From: Rhodospira trueperi
GTDB taxonomy: Bacteria; Pseudomonadota; Alphaproteobacteria; Rhodospirillales; Rhodospirillaceae
NCBI RefSeq assembly: GCF_900101965.1
Contig: NZ_FNAP01000012.1
Coordinates: forward strand, 1 to 64,000
Reading direction: 5' to 3'
DNA length: 64,000 nucleotides
Positions 44,301 to 52,858 of the stretch are shown here, piece after piece (the first letter of the stretch is position 1; each line of letters begins with the position of its first letter). A model generated the notes under the pieces. It did no database searches and was not told where the DNA came from. It saw only the letters and a program-made list of their open reading frames with translations. The position numbers and the translations under genes are program-made.

Positions 44301-45318
44301 CGAGGACATCGCGGGCCGGCAGGGCTGGACGGCCGAGGAACTGGCCGATCGGACCCTGCCCACCGCCGGCTTCGACGCCAGCGGACAGCAGGCGCTGGAC
44401 TGCGGCAACGGCCGGACCTACGGGCTGCGGCTGGACGATGACGCCGCCGTTCAGGTTCTCAATCCGGAGGGCAAGGCCGTGAAGGCACTGCCGGCCCCCG
44501 CTGGCGACGAGGCGGAACAGGCCAAGGGGAAAGCCGCCCGGTCAGCCCTGACGGCGATCCGCAAGGAGGTAAAACAGACGGCGGACCAGGTCTCCCACCG
44601 GCTGTTCGGCGCCCTGTGCCAGGACCGCATGTGGCCTTGGGACCTTTGGGCCGATGTGCTGAACGCGCACCCCATCGCCGGCCGCCTGTGCCGGCGGTTG
44701 GTGTGGGTGGGCATGGACGCCGCCGGGCACCCGGTGGCGGCCTTCCGCCCGCTGGCGGATGGAACGCTCACCGACGTCCAGGACCAACAGGTCGACCCCC
44801 AGGGCTTCGCGAGCGTGCGGCTGGCCCATGCCGGGGGGCTGAGCGCCGAGCAGGTGACCGCCTGGATGGCCCACCTGCGCGACTACGACGTGGCGCCGCT
44901 GTTCGATCAGTTCCCGCCGGCGGTCGCCTTGTCCGAAGCCGACCGCGCCGCGACCGCGTTGCAGGACCGGCGCGGCTGGCTGATCGACACGTTCACGCTG
45001 CGGGCCCAGGCCAAGCGACACGGCTATGAACGCGGCCCGATCGGCGACGGCGGCGGCTTCGAGACCTACGTCAAGCGGGTCCCGGGGGCCGGGCTGGTCG
45101 CGGACCTCACCTTCTCGGGCAGTCAGGTCCCGGAGGAGCGGCAGACCTGCGCCCTCCTTGGCCTGACGGTGCGCCGGGCCGACGACGACGGCCATGGCCG
45201 CCCCGTGCGACTTGGCGACGTTCCGCCGGCCCTGCTGGCAACATTGCGCGCGGACTTCATCGCCATCGGCGATGCAGGGTCCGGGTTCGCGGAGGATTTC
45301 GAGACATACGAACGGTAA
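41323..45318 (+). CDS. DUF4132 domain giant protein, copy 2
   Basis: A 1331-aa paralogue of the preceding gene, colinear over its whole length: the same PLFDRALIEKSRAENRPLYG start, the same Pro-rich middle (LPPLPPEDPCPPLEDAALD), HEAT-like repeats, and a nearly identical KKHGER-NQAKAVLEAVAAIP block before the DUF4132 core. The central part (about residues 90-330 and 440-560) is much more divergent than the C-terminal half. The two genes therefore arose by tandem duplication followed by uneven divergence, possibly forming a heterodimer or having different targets. It is the last gene of the cluster; a convergent MocR gene follows. Confidence 0.85.
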   Translation: MTITQTDRDLLDLPLFDRALIEKSRAENRPLYGHVAGLFCDYLARLAKEQPPKGAPARPGPTAPPPKPGLSARMGAACGRKAPDDAWQTFRDGIVRWVDGRTDTAPDTPGDFSTSGYKLGSVDHERACFGDTLPLTRGLASALHPDAAWNSGQANRLGKLLYMGFEGPRGPRIGPPGRITQCSDEDALIGLCRGAGAAIRNDGFTQGHERLSAAMPSLGLTLDRLGEVLGGDAMQLFRRMFRLFDPNVPSGARTVWYDIGITWDITGFPVFLERNAGRISDELRSQPEEPLGRVLQAAAHFQVLPAYRSLLMGAAADASVKRRRAVVSPLKAYPTEDLEAAVTAALETLTPAARARLLETLALRRPAEVRPLFEHWREIETAAKPKAVLERILARWALGEGDGRVGQAPPEDDAAPPREDDLTGYLAVDGTRVTLPPLPPEDPCPPLEDAALDLIRQASALYNQYCDEYRQKHDHDPTAGRIDEAAIENVRRKAMGQPLIEHPTKPEKTRSHDALFKVWLHFRERRGYRWDRILDHTRAFCEHPGVHWRHLVRLASTDTSHMELLEAEDWEWGELWRRIRAGLDVRLVALAVPGFLTPEHVGWVLRPWRPRTLADLDHPLVWAGFMLRLPDIRDALRTADRAMVRKRHRTDNAAQSVATALTMLEAFPKTPACMQPDLMRIALGPERAWRHRAQALLKDSRAATALIVEALGDGQADMRVEAAHWLGRRGDASVLPALEAALAKEKTPAGRAALMQAMRVLGGDLGRWLAPAALTREAETALKTLRLDAVHWLLPELPGDLAWRDGTPLPESVLQYWVALAVKLKAPGGNPLFDLWLDQMRPEDAARLGLTIFRQWTARDLSPKGEVIARADVAAMDPRDVRRRSLPHFPSWDAYRGSSPAEQGEALAKALAADPIGAADSKGVLGLCARAPGRDIAVLARAYLKKHGERANQAKAVLEAVAAIPDPATIQVIVGAADRLPQKSVRARAGELVEDIAGRQGWTAEELADRTLPTAGFDASGQQALDCGNGRTYGLRLDDDAAVQVLNPEGKAVKALPAPAGDEAEQAKGKAARSALTAIRKEVKQTADQVSHRLFGALCQDRMWPWDLWADVLNAHPIAGRLCRRLVWVGMDAAGHPVAAFRPLADGTLTDVQDQQVDPQGFASVRLAHAGGLSAEQVTAWMAHLRDYDVAPLFDQFPPAVALSEADRAATALQDRRGWLIDTFTLRAQAKRHGYERGPIGDGGGFETYVKRVPGAGLVADLTFSGSQVPEERQTCALLGLTVRRADDDGHGRPVRLGDVPPALLATLRADFIAIGDAGSGFAEDFETYER

Positions 45319-45473
45319 CCGTGTCTTGCTCGTCATCGTCCACCTCTTCGCTCCCAAGGGCGCTTACCGGAGGTGTCCACCGTTTTGGAGCAGGGTCACT
45401 CTGTCGGTGTCGCGTTCGTCGAACACGATCACAGCCGCCGGGCCGCGTGTTCCCACACGGTTGCTCCGCGCGC

Positions 45474-46880
45474 TCACAGGATCAGCGCCCCGGCCTCCGG
45501 AGGGGCATCAAGAATCCGACGGATCGTGGCCAGGGCGCGGGTCAACCGATCCTCGTCCGGTTCGTGGCTCAGGCACAGGCGCACGGCCTCAGGTGCGGCG
45601 GCGGGATCGACGGCGAAGGCCGCCGCTTCGGTGACGCGGACGCCACGTGTCGCCGCTTCCGCCCGCAGGGCGTCGGCCGTCCAGCCCGTCGGCAGTGGCA
45701 GCCACAGATGCAGCCCGCAGGGATGGGCGCGGGCCTCCAGCCCGTCGAAGGCGCGCACGGCCAAGGCCTGACGGCGGCGAGCGACGGCCCGTTGCGCCTC
45801 GGTCAGGCGAGTCGCGGTGCCGTCGGCGATCCAGCGCCCGGCGATCTCCGCCATCAAGGGCGGCGCCATCCAGCATGACAGCGTCACCGCCCCGTGCAGC
45901 GCGTTCGCCAGCGGCGCCGGGGCCCGCGCGACCCCGACCCGCAGGCCCGGCGCCAGCGCCTTGGAGGTACTTGAGAGGTAAACTACCCGATCCGGCGCCA
46001 GACGGGCCAGCGGCGGCGGCGCGTCCGGCACCAGGGGACCGAACACATCGTCCTCGATCAGCAGCAGGTCATGACGCGCGGCGACCGCGACCAGCGCCCG
46101 CCGACGCGCCTCCGGCATGATGCCGGCGGTGGGCGTCTGCAGGGTCGGCGTCAGGTACAGCAGGCGCGGCGCGTGGTCGGCGCAGACCGCATCCACGGCG
46201 TCGGGACACAGCCCGTCCGCATCCAGGGGCAGGCCGCGCACCGTCAGACCCAGGCGCGCCGCCATCGCCTTGACGGGGGCATAGGTCAGAGCCTCGGTCA
46301 GGATCAGATCGCCGGGCCGCGTCAGGGCCAGCAACGCGGCCAGCAGCGCGTGTTGGGCGCCGACGGTGACCACCACCTCGTCAGCGGCCGCCGCCAAGCC
46401 GACCCGCGCCAGCCAGGCCAGGGCGACGCCGACGGCGCGCTCCGAATCGGCCGCGTCCTGATAGTCGAGCAGACCTTGCAGGCCCCCGGTTCGCCCCCCG
46501 TCGCGCCCCAGAGCCTCCAGGGTGCGGGCCAAATGCTCTCCTGCCGCCCCCCGATTGGGCAGATTGCGTGACAGATCAATCGGCCCGGTCGCGTCACGGC
46601 GCAGATCACCGGCGACCGCGGCCTCGACCAGCGCGCCCGGGGCCCGCACGAAGGTGCCGCGCCCGACCTCGCCCCGCACCAACGCCCGCGCTACCGCCTC
46701 GGCATAAGCGCGGCTGGTGGTATTGGGCGACAGGCCCAAGGCGTCGGCCAGTTCGCGATGGGCCGGCAGGCGCGCGCCCGGCGCCAGTGCGCCGGCGGCA
46801 ATGTCGTCGGCCAGCGCCTCGACGATAGCCAGATAGGCCGGCCCGCGCCGCCCGGACAGATCGGGCACCCAGATTGCCAT
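45474..46880 (-). CDS. MocR/PdxR-type GntR regulator with aminotransferase domain
   Basis: A 468-aa regulator: N-terminal GntR winged helix (about 1-78, with LPAHRELADALGLSPNTTSRAYAEA) joined to a fold-type I aminotransferase domain that binds PLP (Lys in SSTSKALAPGLRVG, Asp in LIEDDVFGPL, Arg in the C-terminal VRLCLSHE). MocR proteins sense PLP or an amino-acid adduct and control a divergent target gene. The divergent neighbour is the EamA exporter at 46967, a likely target. The 86-bp gap between them is AT-rich with repeated ATCG and CAAT elements suited to operator sites. Confidence 0.88.
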   Translation of the reverse strand: MAIWVPDLSGRRGPAYLAIVEALADDIAAGALAPGARLPAHRELADALGLSPNTTSRAYAEAVARALVRGEVGRGTFVRAPGALVEAAVAGDLRRDATGPIDLSRNLPNRGAAGEHLARTLEALGRDGGRTGGLQGLLDYQDAADSERAVGVALAWLARVGLAAAADEVVVTVGAQHALLAALLALTRPGDLILTEALTYAPVKAMAARLGLTVRGLPLDADGLCPDAVDAVCADHAPRLLYLTPTLQTPTAGIMPEARRRALVAVAARHDLLLIEDDVFGPLVPDAPPPLARLAPDRVVYLSSTSKALAPGLRVGVARAPAPLANALHGAVTLSCWMAPPLMAEIAGRWIADGTATRLTEAQRAVARRRQALAVRAFDGLEARAHPCGLHLWLPLPTGWTADALRAEAATRGVRVTEAAAFAVDPAAAPEAVRLCLSHEPDEDRLTRALATIRRILDAPPEAGALIL

Positions 46881-46966
46881 GAGCGCAATATTTCCCTTGT
46901 GTCAGAGCAATAATCGAGTCAATCGTCAATGCACTGATAATGCTATCACCGACGAAAGGTCCTGTC

Positions 46967-47941
46967 ATGTCCCAGCGAACCGCCCCCCCTCATCCGGCCC
47001 GGCCCCACGACCCAGCCAGGGGCGTTGCGCTGGCCATGGTCTGCCTGGTCATCCTGGGCATGATGCCGGTCATCGCCAACAGCCGCCCCGATGGCTTCCA
47101 CGCGCTGGGGTTCGCGGTCTTCCTGTCGGTCTGGCAGGTGGTGGTAACGCTGCCCCTGTTCGTCCGGGAACTGCGCGGACCGGATCGGGGCCTCTTCGCC
47201 ACCGGCCTGGAGGCGCGCGAGCGGCGCCGGTTGATCGGGGTCGGCCTGCTGACAGGGGCGATGTTCGGCGCTTCGACCTATCTGTATGTCCTGGGCGTGG
47301 AGAGGGCCGGGGCAGTCAGCGCCGCCATTGCCATCCAGGCCTATCCGTTGTTCGCCATGTTGTGGGAGGCGTTGTTCCTGAAGCGGGCCAAGACCCCGTT
47401 GGAACTGGCGCTGACGGCGGGGCTGATGGTCGGCCTGTACTACCTGGGAACCGGCGGAACATGGCATATTGCGGGCGTCTCGCCGTGGTTCCTGGTTGCC
47501 CTGGGCGTGCCGTTTCTGTGGAGCGTGGCACACGTCCTCATCAAGGAGGAACTGGGCCGCACCCCCATCACACCGGTTCAGGTGACCTTCTTTCGGGTCA
47601 TGGTCTCGACCGTTGTTCTGCTTTTCGTCGCATTGGCGCTCGACCCCGGCGTGCTCGCCGAGGGTCTGGGGCGCTGGGACTTCCAGGCCTGGGCGCTGCT
47701 GATGGGCGCGGTCTATACCGTGGAACTGATCGTCTGGTTCCACGCCGTGCGCTCCATCGACGTCTCGCTGGCCAGTTCGATCACCACACCGTGGCCGGCG
47801 GTGACGATGGTCCTGGCCGTCGTCGTCCTGGGCGAGTCCGTCGCGGTTCACGAGGTGGTGGCGTTCCTGGTCGTGGCCGCCAGCTTGTACGGCCTGATCG
47901 GCGCCGGCCTGCGCGCAGCCCGGAGGCGGGCGCCATGCTGA
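46967..47941 (+). CDS. EamA/DMT family transporter
   Basis: A 324-aa membrane protein with ten hydrophobic segments arranged as two EamA repeats (about 20-155 and 170-315). EamA carriers export amino acids, purines or related metabolites. ATG 46967 is chosen over 46940 because AAAGG lies about 10 bases upstream of it. It is divergent from a MocR regulator, which commonly controls such exporters. Its stop overlaps the start of the DUF1127 gene. The substrate is unknown; given the regulator it may be a vitamin B6 vitamer or amino acid, which is inference. Confidence 0.85.
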   Translation: MSQRTAPPHPARPHDPARGVALAMVCLVILGMMPVIANSRPDGFHALGFAVFLSVWQVVVTLPLFVRELRGPDRGLFATGLEARERRRLIGVGLLTGAMFGASTYLYVLGVERAGAVSAAIAIQAYPLFAMLWEALFLKRAKTPLELALTAGLMVGLYYLGTGGTWHIAGVSPWFLVALGVPFLWSVAHVLIKEELGRTPITPVQVTFFRVMVSTVVLLFVALALDPGVLAEGLGRWDFQAWALLMGAVYTVELIVWFHAVRSIDVSLASSITTPWPAVTMVLAVVVLGESVAVHEVVAFLVVAASLYGLIGAGLRAARRRAPC

Positions 47942-48192
47942 GCATCCGCGCGCTGCTTGAGGCCGCGCGAATGGCATTGGCCGGGCCGCCGAGAGAGGAC
48001 CAAGCGCCGGACCGCGTCTCGTCTGGGTTGTCGCCACGCGGTCGGCTGGGGTGCGCGCGTTCGCGGCGACAGACGGCCGGATTGAGCGACTGGATCCTGC
48101 GGGACATCGGGCTGAGCCGCGTCCCGAAGACGGATGGTCGGTGCGAGGTCCGGCCGCTCCACCAAACCAGAGGTCCGGAGAAGCCTTGGTGA
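47935..48192 (+). CDS. DUF1127 (YjiS-like) small protein
   Basis: An 85-aa protein whose centre reads GLSDWILRDIGLSR, the core of DUF1127 (LSDRELRDIGLSR pattern), a small Arg-rich domain widespread in Alphaproteobacteria; members are linked to RNA metabolism and phosphate or carbon regulation. ATG 47935 overlaps the EamA stop by 7 bp, so the two are translationally coupled, which is unusual for DUF1127 genes that normally stand alone with their own promoters. Confidence 0.75.
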   Translation: MLSIRALLEAARMALAGPPREDQAPDRVSSGLSPRGRLGCARSRRQTAGLSDWILRDIGLSRVPKTDGRCEVRPLHQTRGPEKPW

Positions 48193-48228
48193 TGGTTGCT
48201 GGACGGGGAAAAGAGGCTGACCGACCGG

Positions 48229-48435
48229 ATGAAAAAACGCGGTCCACCTCTCACCGCGCCTCTTGCGTTCGAGGCCGTGCCTCGAACCGGGACGGATGCG
48301 GCCGCGGCGGTGGCGGCCTCGCGCCCTGGCCGGCGCGCCGTGGCGATGCTGGGCCTGAAGCCTCAATCCGACGTCAGCCTCGATGACCGATCAAGAGCCC
48401 TTGGAGACTTGCTGAACGCCGTCCGGACAGCTTGA
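48229..48435 (+). CDS. Hypothetical 68-aa protein
   Basis: A short Ala/Arg-rich open frame starting at ATG 48229 (MKKRGPPLTAPLAF) and ending in LGDLLNAVRTA. The C-terminal part (QSDVSLDDRSRALGDLLNAV) is amphipathic and plausible protein. It follows the DUF1127 gene by 36 bp and precedes ispG by 105 bp. No family recognised; it may be a chance frame. Confidence 0.35.
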   Translation: MKKRGPPLTAPLAFEAVPRTGTDAAAAVAASRPGRRAVAMLGLKPQSDVSLDDRSRALGDLLNAVRTA

Positions 48436-48540
48436 ATCGGACGGCACGAACCCCTTATACCAAGGGCGTTTCGCACACTCCGGTCTCGCGCGGGTTCGCC
48501 TGCGTCCATGAACGTCCGGTCAGACTCTCAAGGGGATCCC

Positions 48541-49689
48541 ATGTCCGTCCGCCCCTATCGCCAGATCACGCGTCGCAAGAGCCGTCAGATTTTCGTTGGT
48601 CCGGTGCCGGTCGGCGGCGACGCGCCCGTCACCGTGCAGTCGATGACCAACACCATCACCGCCGACGTGGCCGGCACGGTGGCGCAGGTCAAGCGCCTGG
48701 AGGAAGCTGGGGCCGACATCGTGCGCGTCTCGTGCCCCGACGAGGAGGCCACGGCGGGCCTGAGGGCCATCGTCCGGCAGGTCGGCGTGCCCATCGTCGC
48801 GGACATCCACTTCCACTACAAGCGCGCCATCGAGGCCGCCGAGGCCGGCGCCGCCTGTCTGCGCATCAACCCCGGCAACATCGGCTCGCAGGAGCGCGTG
48901 CGCGAGGTGGTCAAGGCGGCCAAGGATTACGGCTGTTCCATGCGTATCGGCGTCAACGCCGGATCGCTGGACAAGCACCTGCTGGAAAAATACGGCGAGC
49001 CCAACCCCGAGGCCATGGTCGAAAGCGCCCTGGAACACGCCAAGGTGCTGGAGGACAACGACTTCCGCGAGTTCAAGATCTCCGTCAAGGCATCCGACGT
49101 CTATTTGGCCGTCGCCGCCTACGAGGCCCTGGCCGAGGCCTGCGACTACCCGCTTCACCTGGGCATCACCGAGGCCGGCGGCACCCGCGTCGGCACCGTA
49201 AAGTCCTCCATCGGCATGGGCTGGCTGCTGAAGAAGGGCATCGGCGACACCATCCGGGTGTCGCTGTCCGCCGACCCGGTCGAGGAGATCAAGGTCGGCT
49301 TCGACATCCTCAAGAGCCTGGACCTGCGCCACCGGGGTGTCCGCATCGTCTCGTGTCCGTCCTGCGCGCGGCAGGGCTTCGACGTCATCAAGACGGTGGA
49401 GATCCTGGAGGAGCGGCTGGCCCATATCGGCACGCCGGTGTCGCTGTCCATCCTGGGCTGCGTGGTCAACGGCCCGGGCGAGGCGCGCGAGACCGATATC
49501 GGCATCACCGGCGGCGGCACGCTGGCGAACGAGGGCTCGGCCAACAAGGTCTACATTTCAGGGGTCGCCGACCACAACATCGGCAACGCCGAGATGATCG
49601 ACCACGTCGTGGCCCTGGTCGAGAAGAAGGCCGCCGAGATCGAGGCCGCGAAGACAGCGGACAGCGCCGAAAAACCGGCGGCGGAGTAG
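48541..49689 (+). CDS. ispG: 4-hydroxy-3-methylbut-2-en-1-yl diphosphate synthase IspG
   Basis: A 382-aa enzyme of the non-mevalonate isoprenoid pathway that reduces the cyclic diphosphate MEcPP to HMBPP with a 4Fe-4S cluster. Signatures: [14 protein letters not shown] near the N-terminus, [14 protein letters not shown], and the cluster ligands in [11 protein letters not shown] and [11 protein letters not shown]. Start ATG 48541 has AAGGGG nine bases upstream; an in-frame ATG at 48508 is less likely. Single-gene unit as far as the window shows. Confidence 0.95.
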   Translation: MSVRPYRQITRRKSRQIFVGPVPVGGDAPVTVQSMTNTITADVAGTVAQVKRLEEAGADIVRVSCPDEEATAGLRAIVRQVGVPIVADIHFHYKRAIEAAEAGAACLRINPGNIGSQERVREVVKAAKDYGCSMRIGVNAGSLDKHLLEKYGEPNPEAMVESALEHAKVLEDNDFREFKISVKASDVYLAVAAYEALAEACDYPLHLGITEAGGTRVGTVKSSIGMGWLLKKGIGDTIRVSLSADPVEEIKVGFDILKSLDLRHRGVRIVSCPSCARQGFDVIKTVEILEERLAHIGTPVSLSILGCVVNGPGEARETDIGITGGGTLANEGSANKVYISGVADHNIGNAEMIDHVVALVEKKAAEIEAAKTADSAEKPAAE

Positions 49690-49890
49690 CGGGCGGGATC
49701 CGTGAGCAGGCTGCGGCGACGATCACCCTGAAGCGGCTGACCGCCGCCCTTGCGCGGCTCTCGGTTTCCTGGCTCGGTTCGCGCCGGACAGAGGTCCGGG
49801 AGCATGTCGTCACGCTCCGGGCACCGCAAGCGGCCCCCGCGCGGCCACACAGGCCGAGGCCAGACCACATCCCCCGTTCCTCAACAGGCC

Positions 49891-50211
49891 CTAATGAAGA
49901 TCGTATGACGCCAACGAGCACAGGTCGACGTCGAAGTCCTCGACCACGTCGCCATCAGCGAATTCCGACCGGATGTCGTACATGCACGTCCGTCGTCCGT
50001 CGGCGATAAAGACCTCGACCTCATATCCGTGCGGCAGGTACGAGCCGCCCAACAGGTCCTCTTCCCAAGAGTTGGTTCCCGTGTGCGAGACATGAAACGC
50101 GGTGACACTCACACCGGTGCTGTTGGTCAGCATGAAAGACAGGTCCTGCGCCATCGCGGGCGCCGACCACCCGATCGCCAGCGCGGCGGCGAGCGCCGTC
50201 AGTTTCCTCAT
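49891..50211 (-). CDS. Small secreted protein, unknown function
   Basis: A 106-aa protein with a clear Sec signal peptide (MRKLTALAAALAIGWSAPAMA, cleavage about 21/22). The mature part (NSTGVSVTAFHVSHTGTNSWEEDLLGG, DGRRTCMYDIR..DLCSL) has two cysteines that could form a disulfide and resembles a small alphaproteobacterial family of exported proteins of unknown role. Start 50211 is chosen because GGAGG lies nine to ten bases before it; the longer frame upstream is not exported-protein-like. It stands alone. Confidence 0.75.
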   Translation of the reverse strand: MRKLTALAAALAIGWSAPAMAQDLSFMLTNSTGVSVTAFHVSHTGTNSWEEDLLGGSYLPHGYEVEVFIADGRRTCMYDIRSEFADGDVVEDFDVDLCSLASYDLH

Positions 50212-50552
50212 TGGTGGGATCCTCCAAGGAAGAACCCGGCGAACGCCGGCTTCGGCGCGCGACGGGTGCCCGGCGGGTCCGAGCGTCCGACCATGATCCG
50301 GCGATTCGTTTGAAAAGCGAACTGTTTTGTGGGTGTACCGCCGGTTAAGAGGGGACGCCAACGAGAGACAACGGCGACCTCGAAACACGCCTGTCATCCG
50401 TGTTCGGAGCCTTGGGGCCCGATCAGCGCCGGGTTGAGTCCCGCACCACTTTGGAGGAGAATTGGGCGTCGTAATCGGCACAGAACCCTGTTTCACAACC
50501 GTGCCTCAGCACACAAAGGCGCCTGTGCCACTGCCTTGAAGAGATGTCAAAA
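50212..50552. other. Divergent intergenic region before galE
   Basis: 341 bp between the divergent secreted-protein gene and galE. No gene, hairpin or repeat is clear; presumed to hold the two promoters. Confidence 0.5.
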
Positions 50553-51545
50553 ATGACCGTCCTGGTGACCGGAGGGGCCGGCTACATCGGTAGCCACATG
50601 GTGCTGGAACTGCGTGATGCGGGCGAAACCGTCGCGGTGATCGACAATCTGTCGACAGGGTTCGATTGGGCGGTGCCCGAAGACGTGCCGCTGCATGTCG
50701 GCAACATCGGCGACCAGGAATTCGTTCGCGGTGTGCTGCGCGAGCGGAAAATTGACGCGATCATCCACTTTGCTGGCTCAATCATCGTGCCGGAGTCGGT
50801 CGAGAATCCCCTGCTCTACTATCGCAACAACACCGCCAATACCCGCAATCTCATCGAGGTGGCGGTTGAGTGCGGCATCACGCGGTTCATCTTTTCCTCC
50901 ACCGCCGCCGTCTACGGCAATCCGGAAGAGAACCCGGTGAGCGAGGACGCGCGCCTCTTCCCACTGTCGCCATACGGCCGCTCCAAACTGATGAGCGAAG
51001 AGATGATGGCCGATGTTGCGACGGCTCACGATTTCGAATACGTGGCGCTTCGCTACTTCAACGTCGCCGGTGCCGATCCTGCCGGGCGCGGCGGACAGTC
51101 GACGCCGCGCGCCACCCACCTCATCAAGGTCGCGTGCGAGACCGCCCTCGGTCGCCGGCCAAAGATGCAGATCTTTGGCACCGACTACCCAACCCCCGAC
51201 GGCACCTGTATCCGCGACTACATCCATGTCAAGGATCTGGCCATGGCGCATGTGGCGGCCCTCGAGCACTTGCGTCGCGGCGGCAAATCGAATGTTTTCA
51301 ATTGCGGTTACTCGCGGGGCTTCTCTGTTCGAGAGGTCATCTCGGCCGTGAAGTCGGTTTCCGGCGTCGACTTCGAGGTTGAGCTTGCCCCGGCCCGAGC
51401 CGGCGATCCGGCTGCCATCATCGCCAAATCCGATAAGATCCGCACTGCGCTTGGCTGGCGGCCGGCTCATGCCGACCTTGAGGGCATCGTACGCAATGCC
51501 CTCGACTGGGAACGCCACCTCATGGATCGGCAAAAAGCCGACTAA
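50553..51545 (+). CDS. galE: UDP-glucose 4-epimerase
   Basis: A 330-aa SDR-family epimerase interconverting UDP-glucose and UDP-galactose with bound NAD. The NAD loop GGAGYIGSH is at residues 7-15; catalytic elements SSTAAVYG and the Tyr/Lys pair in PYGRSK are present; RYFNVAGADP and DGTCIRDYIHV are GalE hallmarks. Start ATG 50553 is preferred to 50544 because GAAGAG lies nine bases upstream and GalE proteins begin MxxLVTGGAG. The downstream GT2 gene suggests supply of sugar nucleotide for a surface polysaccharide. Confidence 0.93.
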   Translation: MTVLVTGGAGYIGSHMVLELRDAGETVAVIDNLSTGFDWAVPEDVPLHVGNIGDQEFVRGVLRERKIDAIIHFAGSIIVPESVENPLLYYRNNTANTRNLIEVAVECGITRFIFSSTAAVYGNPEENPVSEDARLFPLSPYGRSKLMSEEMMADVATAHDFEYVALRYFNVAGADPAGRGGQSTPRATHLIKVACETALGRRPKMQIFGTDYPTPDGTCIRDYIHVKDLAMAHVAALEHLRRGGKSNVFNCGYSRGFSVREVISAVKSVSGVDFEVELAPARAGDPAAIIAKSDKIRTALGWRPAHADLEGIVRNALDWERHLMDRQKAD

Positions 51546-51644
51546 GTACCGGCAGACGATCGGATTGACTGGTCTGGCGGTACAAAAAAACGCCGTCTCG
51601 CGTCATGGGTATCGTGCCGAATACCGCACCGGAGAGATCCCTTA

Positions 51645-52580
51645 ATGCCTTCGATTTCGGTCGTTGTTCCTGTGCTTAATCGGGCCACGATGATTGCCGA
51701 CGCGCTTGACAGCGTCGCGGACCAAGCGGATGCCGTCCTTGAATGTTTGGTGGTTGATGGCGGATCGACCGATGGCACGCGCGAGGTTGTTTCGGCGCAC
51801 CCTGTTGCACGGCTGATCGATGCGCCGGGCACAAGTATCTATCAAGCGCTCAACCGTGCGATTCAGGCCGCTTCGGGTGAACTGATCGTCCACCTCAACA
51901 GTGACGACAGGCTGGCTCCCGGCGCTTTGACCGCAATTGGCGCCGCTGCCGACCCGGACGTGGACATCGTAAGAGGTGTCGCCCGTTATGTCAGATTCGA
52001 TACCAACGGCCTCGAACAAAAAGCTCCTATTCTGGACGATATGTTCTTGCCGACGCTGACCATGAGGAACGTTTTGTTTGGCGCGCCAGCAATAAACGCC
52101 AACGCCGTTCGAAAAACGACTTATGAACGAATTGGCCTTTATGATGAACGCTTGAGAATCGCCGCTGATCGGGAGTGGCTTCTCCGCGCCGTGCTCGCTG
52201 AAGTGAAAATCCGCTCGATCTCAGAGACGGTCTACATCTACCGCGCCCATGCAGGCTCACTAACCATTCATGACCGCTCTCCTGCTGAGGTAGAGTTGGT
52301 CCGTGAGCACCTGGACCTAGCCGCACGTTGGCTTGCTGCACCAACCGTCGATCACATCAGCAGGAAGAGGTTGCTCTGCTTTCACGCCAAGGAGGTTGTT
52401 CATCGGCTTGTATTGCAGGTTTCTGGTCGAGAGTCCGGCACGCTGGGACAAACCGTTCGGCACGCCTTTGCCGTGTCGCCCCTGTGGCCCATCGCCGCGA
52501 TCGGGCCGCTTTCTCGGATCGCCGCCGACCGCATTGCGCGGGTGCTCCGGCGGCATGAACACAGAACAGCAGAAACCTGA
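51645..52580 (+). CDS. Family 2 glycosyltransferase
   Basis: A 311-aa GT-A fold glycosyltransferase. The N-terminus SISVVVPVLNRATMIADALDS, the nucleotide-binding VVDGGSTDGT, and the LNSDDRL acidic motif (metal binding) are typical; ADREWLLRA fits the acceptor-site ED/EW region. It likely transfers a sugar to a lipid- or protein-linked acceptor on the cytoplasmic face. It follows galE by 99 bp and is probably co-transcribed. Base composition is slightly less GC-rich than the neighbours, as often in polysaccharide genes. Confidence 0.88.
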   Translation: MPSISVVVPVLNRATMIADALDSVADQADAVLECLVVDGGSTDGTREVVSAHPVARLIDAPGTSIYQALNRAIQAASGELIVHLNSDDRLAPGALTAIGAAADPDVDIVRGVARYVRFDTNGLEQKAPILDDMFLPTLTMRNVLFGAPAINANAVRKTTYERIGLYDERLRIAADREWLLRAVLAEVKIRSISETVYIYRAHAGSLTIHDRSPAEVELVREHLDLAARWLAAPTVDHISRKRLLCFHAKEVVHRLVLQVSGRESGTLGQTVRHAFAVSPLWPIAAIGPLSRIAADRIARVLRRHEHRTAET

Positions 52581-52858
52581 CCCAAGCCGCCGACCTGTTC
52601 ACCGGGCCGAGCCCTCTCAGTCAGCGTGTGGGCAACGGGCTCGACCTCGTCACGCTGAGCACCGGTTATGGCCGCAGCGTTTTCTTAGAGCCCGTTGCGG
52701 GCGCTCCGACTCACGCAGTGCACTCTGATCGTATGATGTTTGAGAAAACCGCCGTCGCGATCCGGGGTGCCCCCCGGTGCTTGGTGGCCATCCACACGCC
52801 GAAGACCTGAGCGGATCACTCTTGACAGACCATGCCAACAGACAGGGAGAAGGACCCC

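Noticed and set aside
52628-52810. Possible transposase fragment (IS110-like, ending RGAPRCLVAIHTPKT)
   Set aside because: Only a short, weak likeness to the IS110 N-terminal region (PRCLVGIEAC pattern); the active-site residues are absent and the frame may be chance. A translated search would decide.
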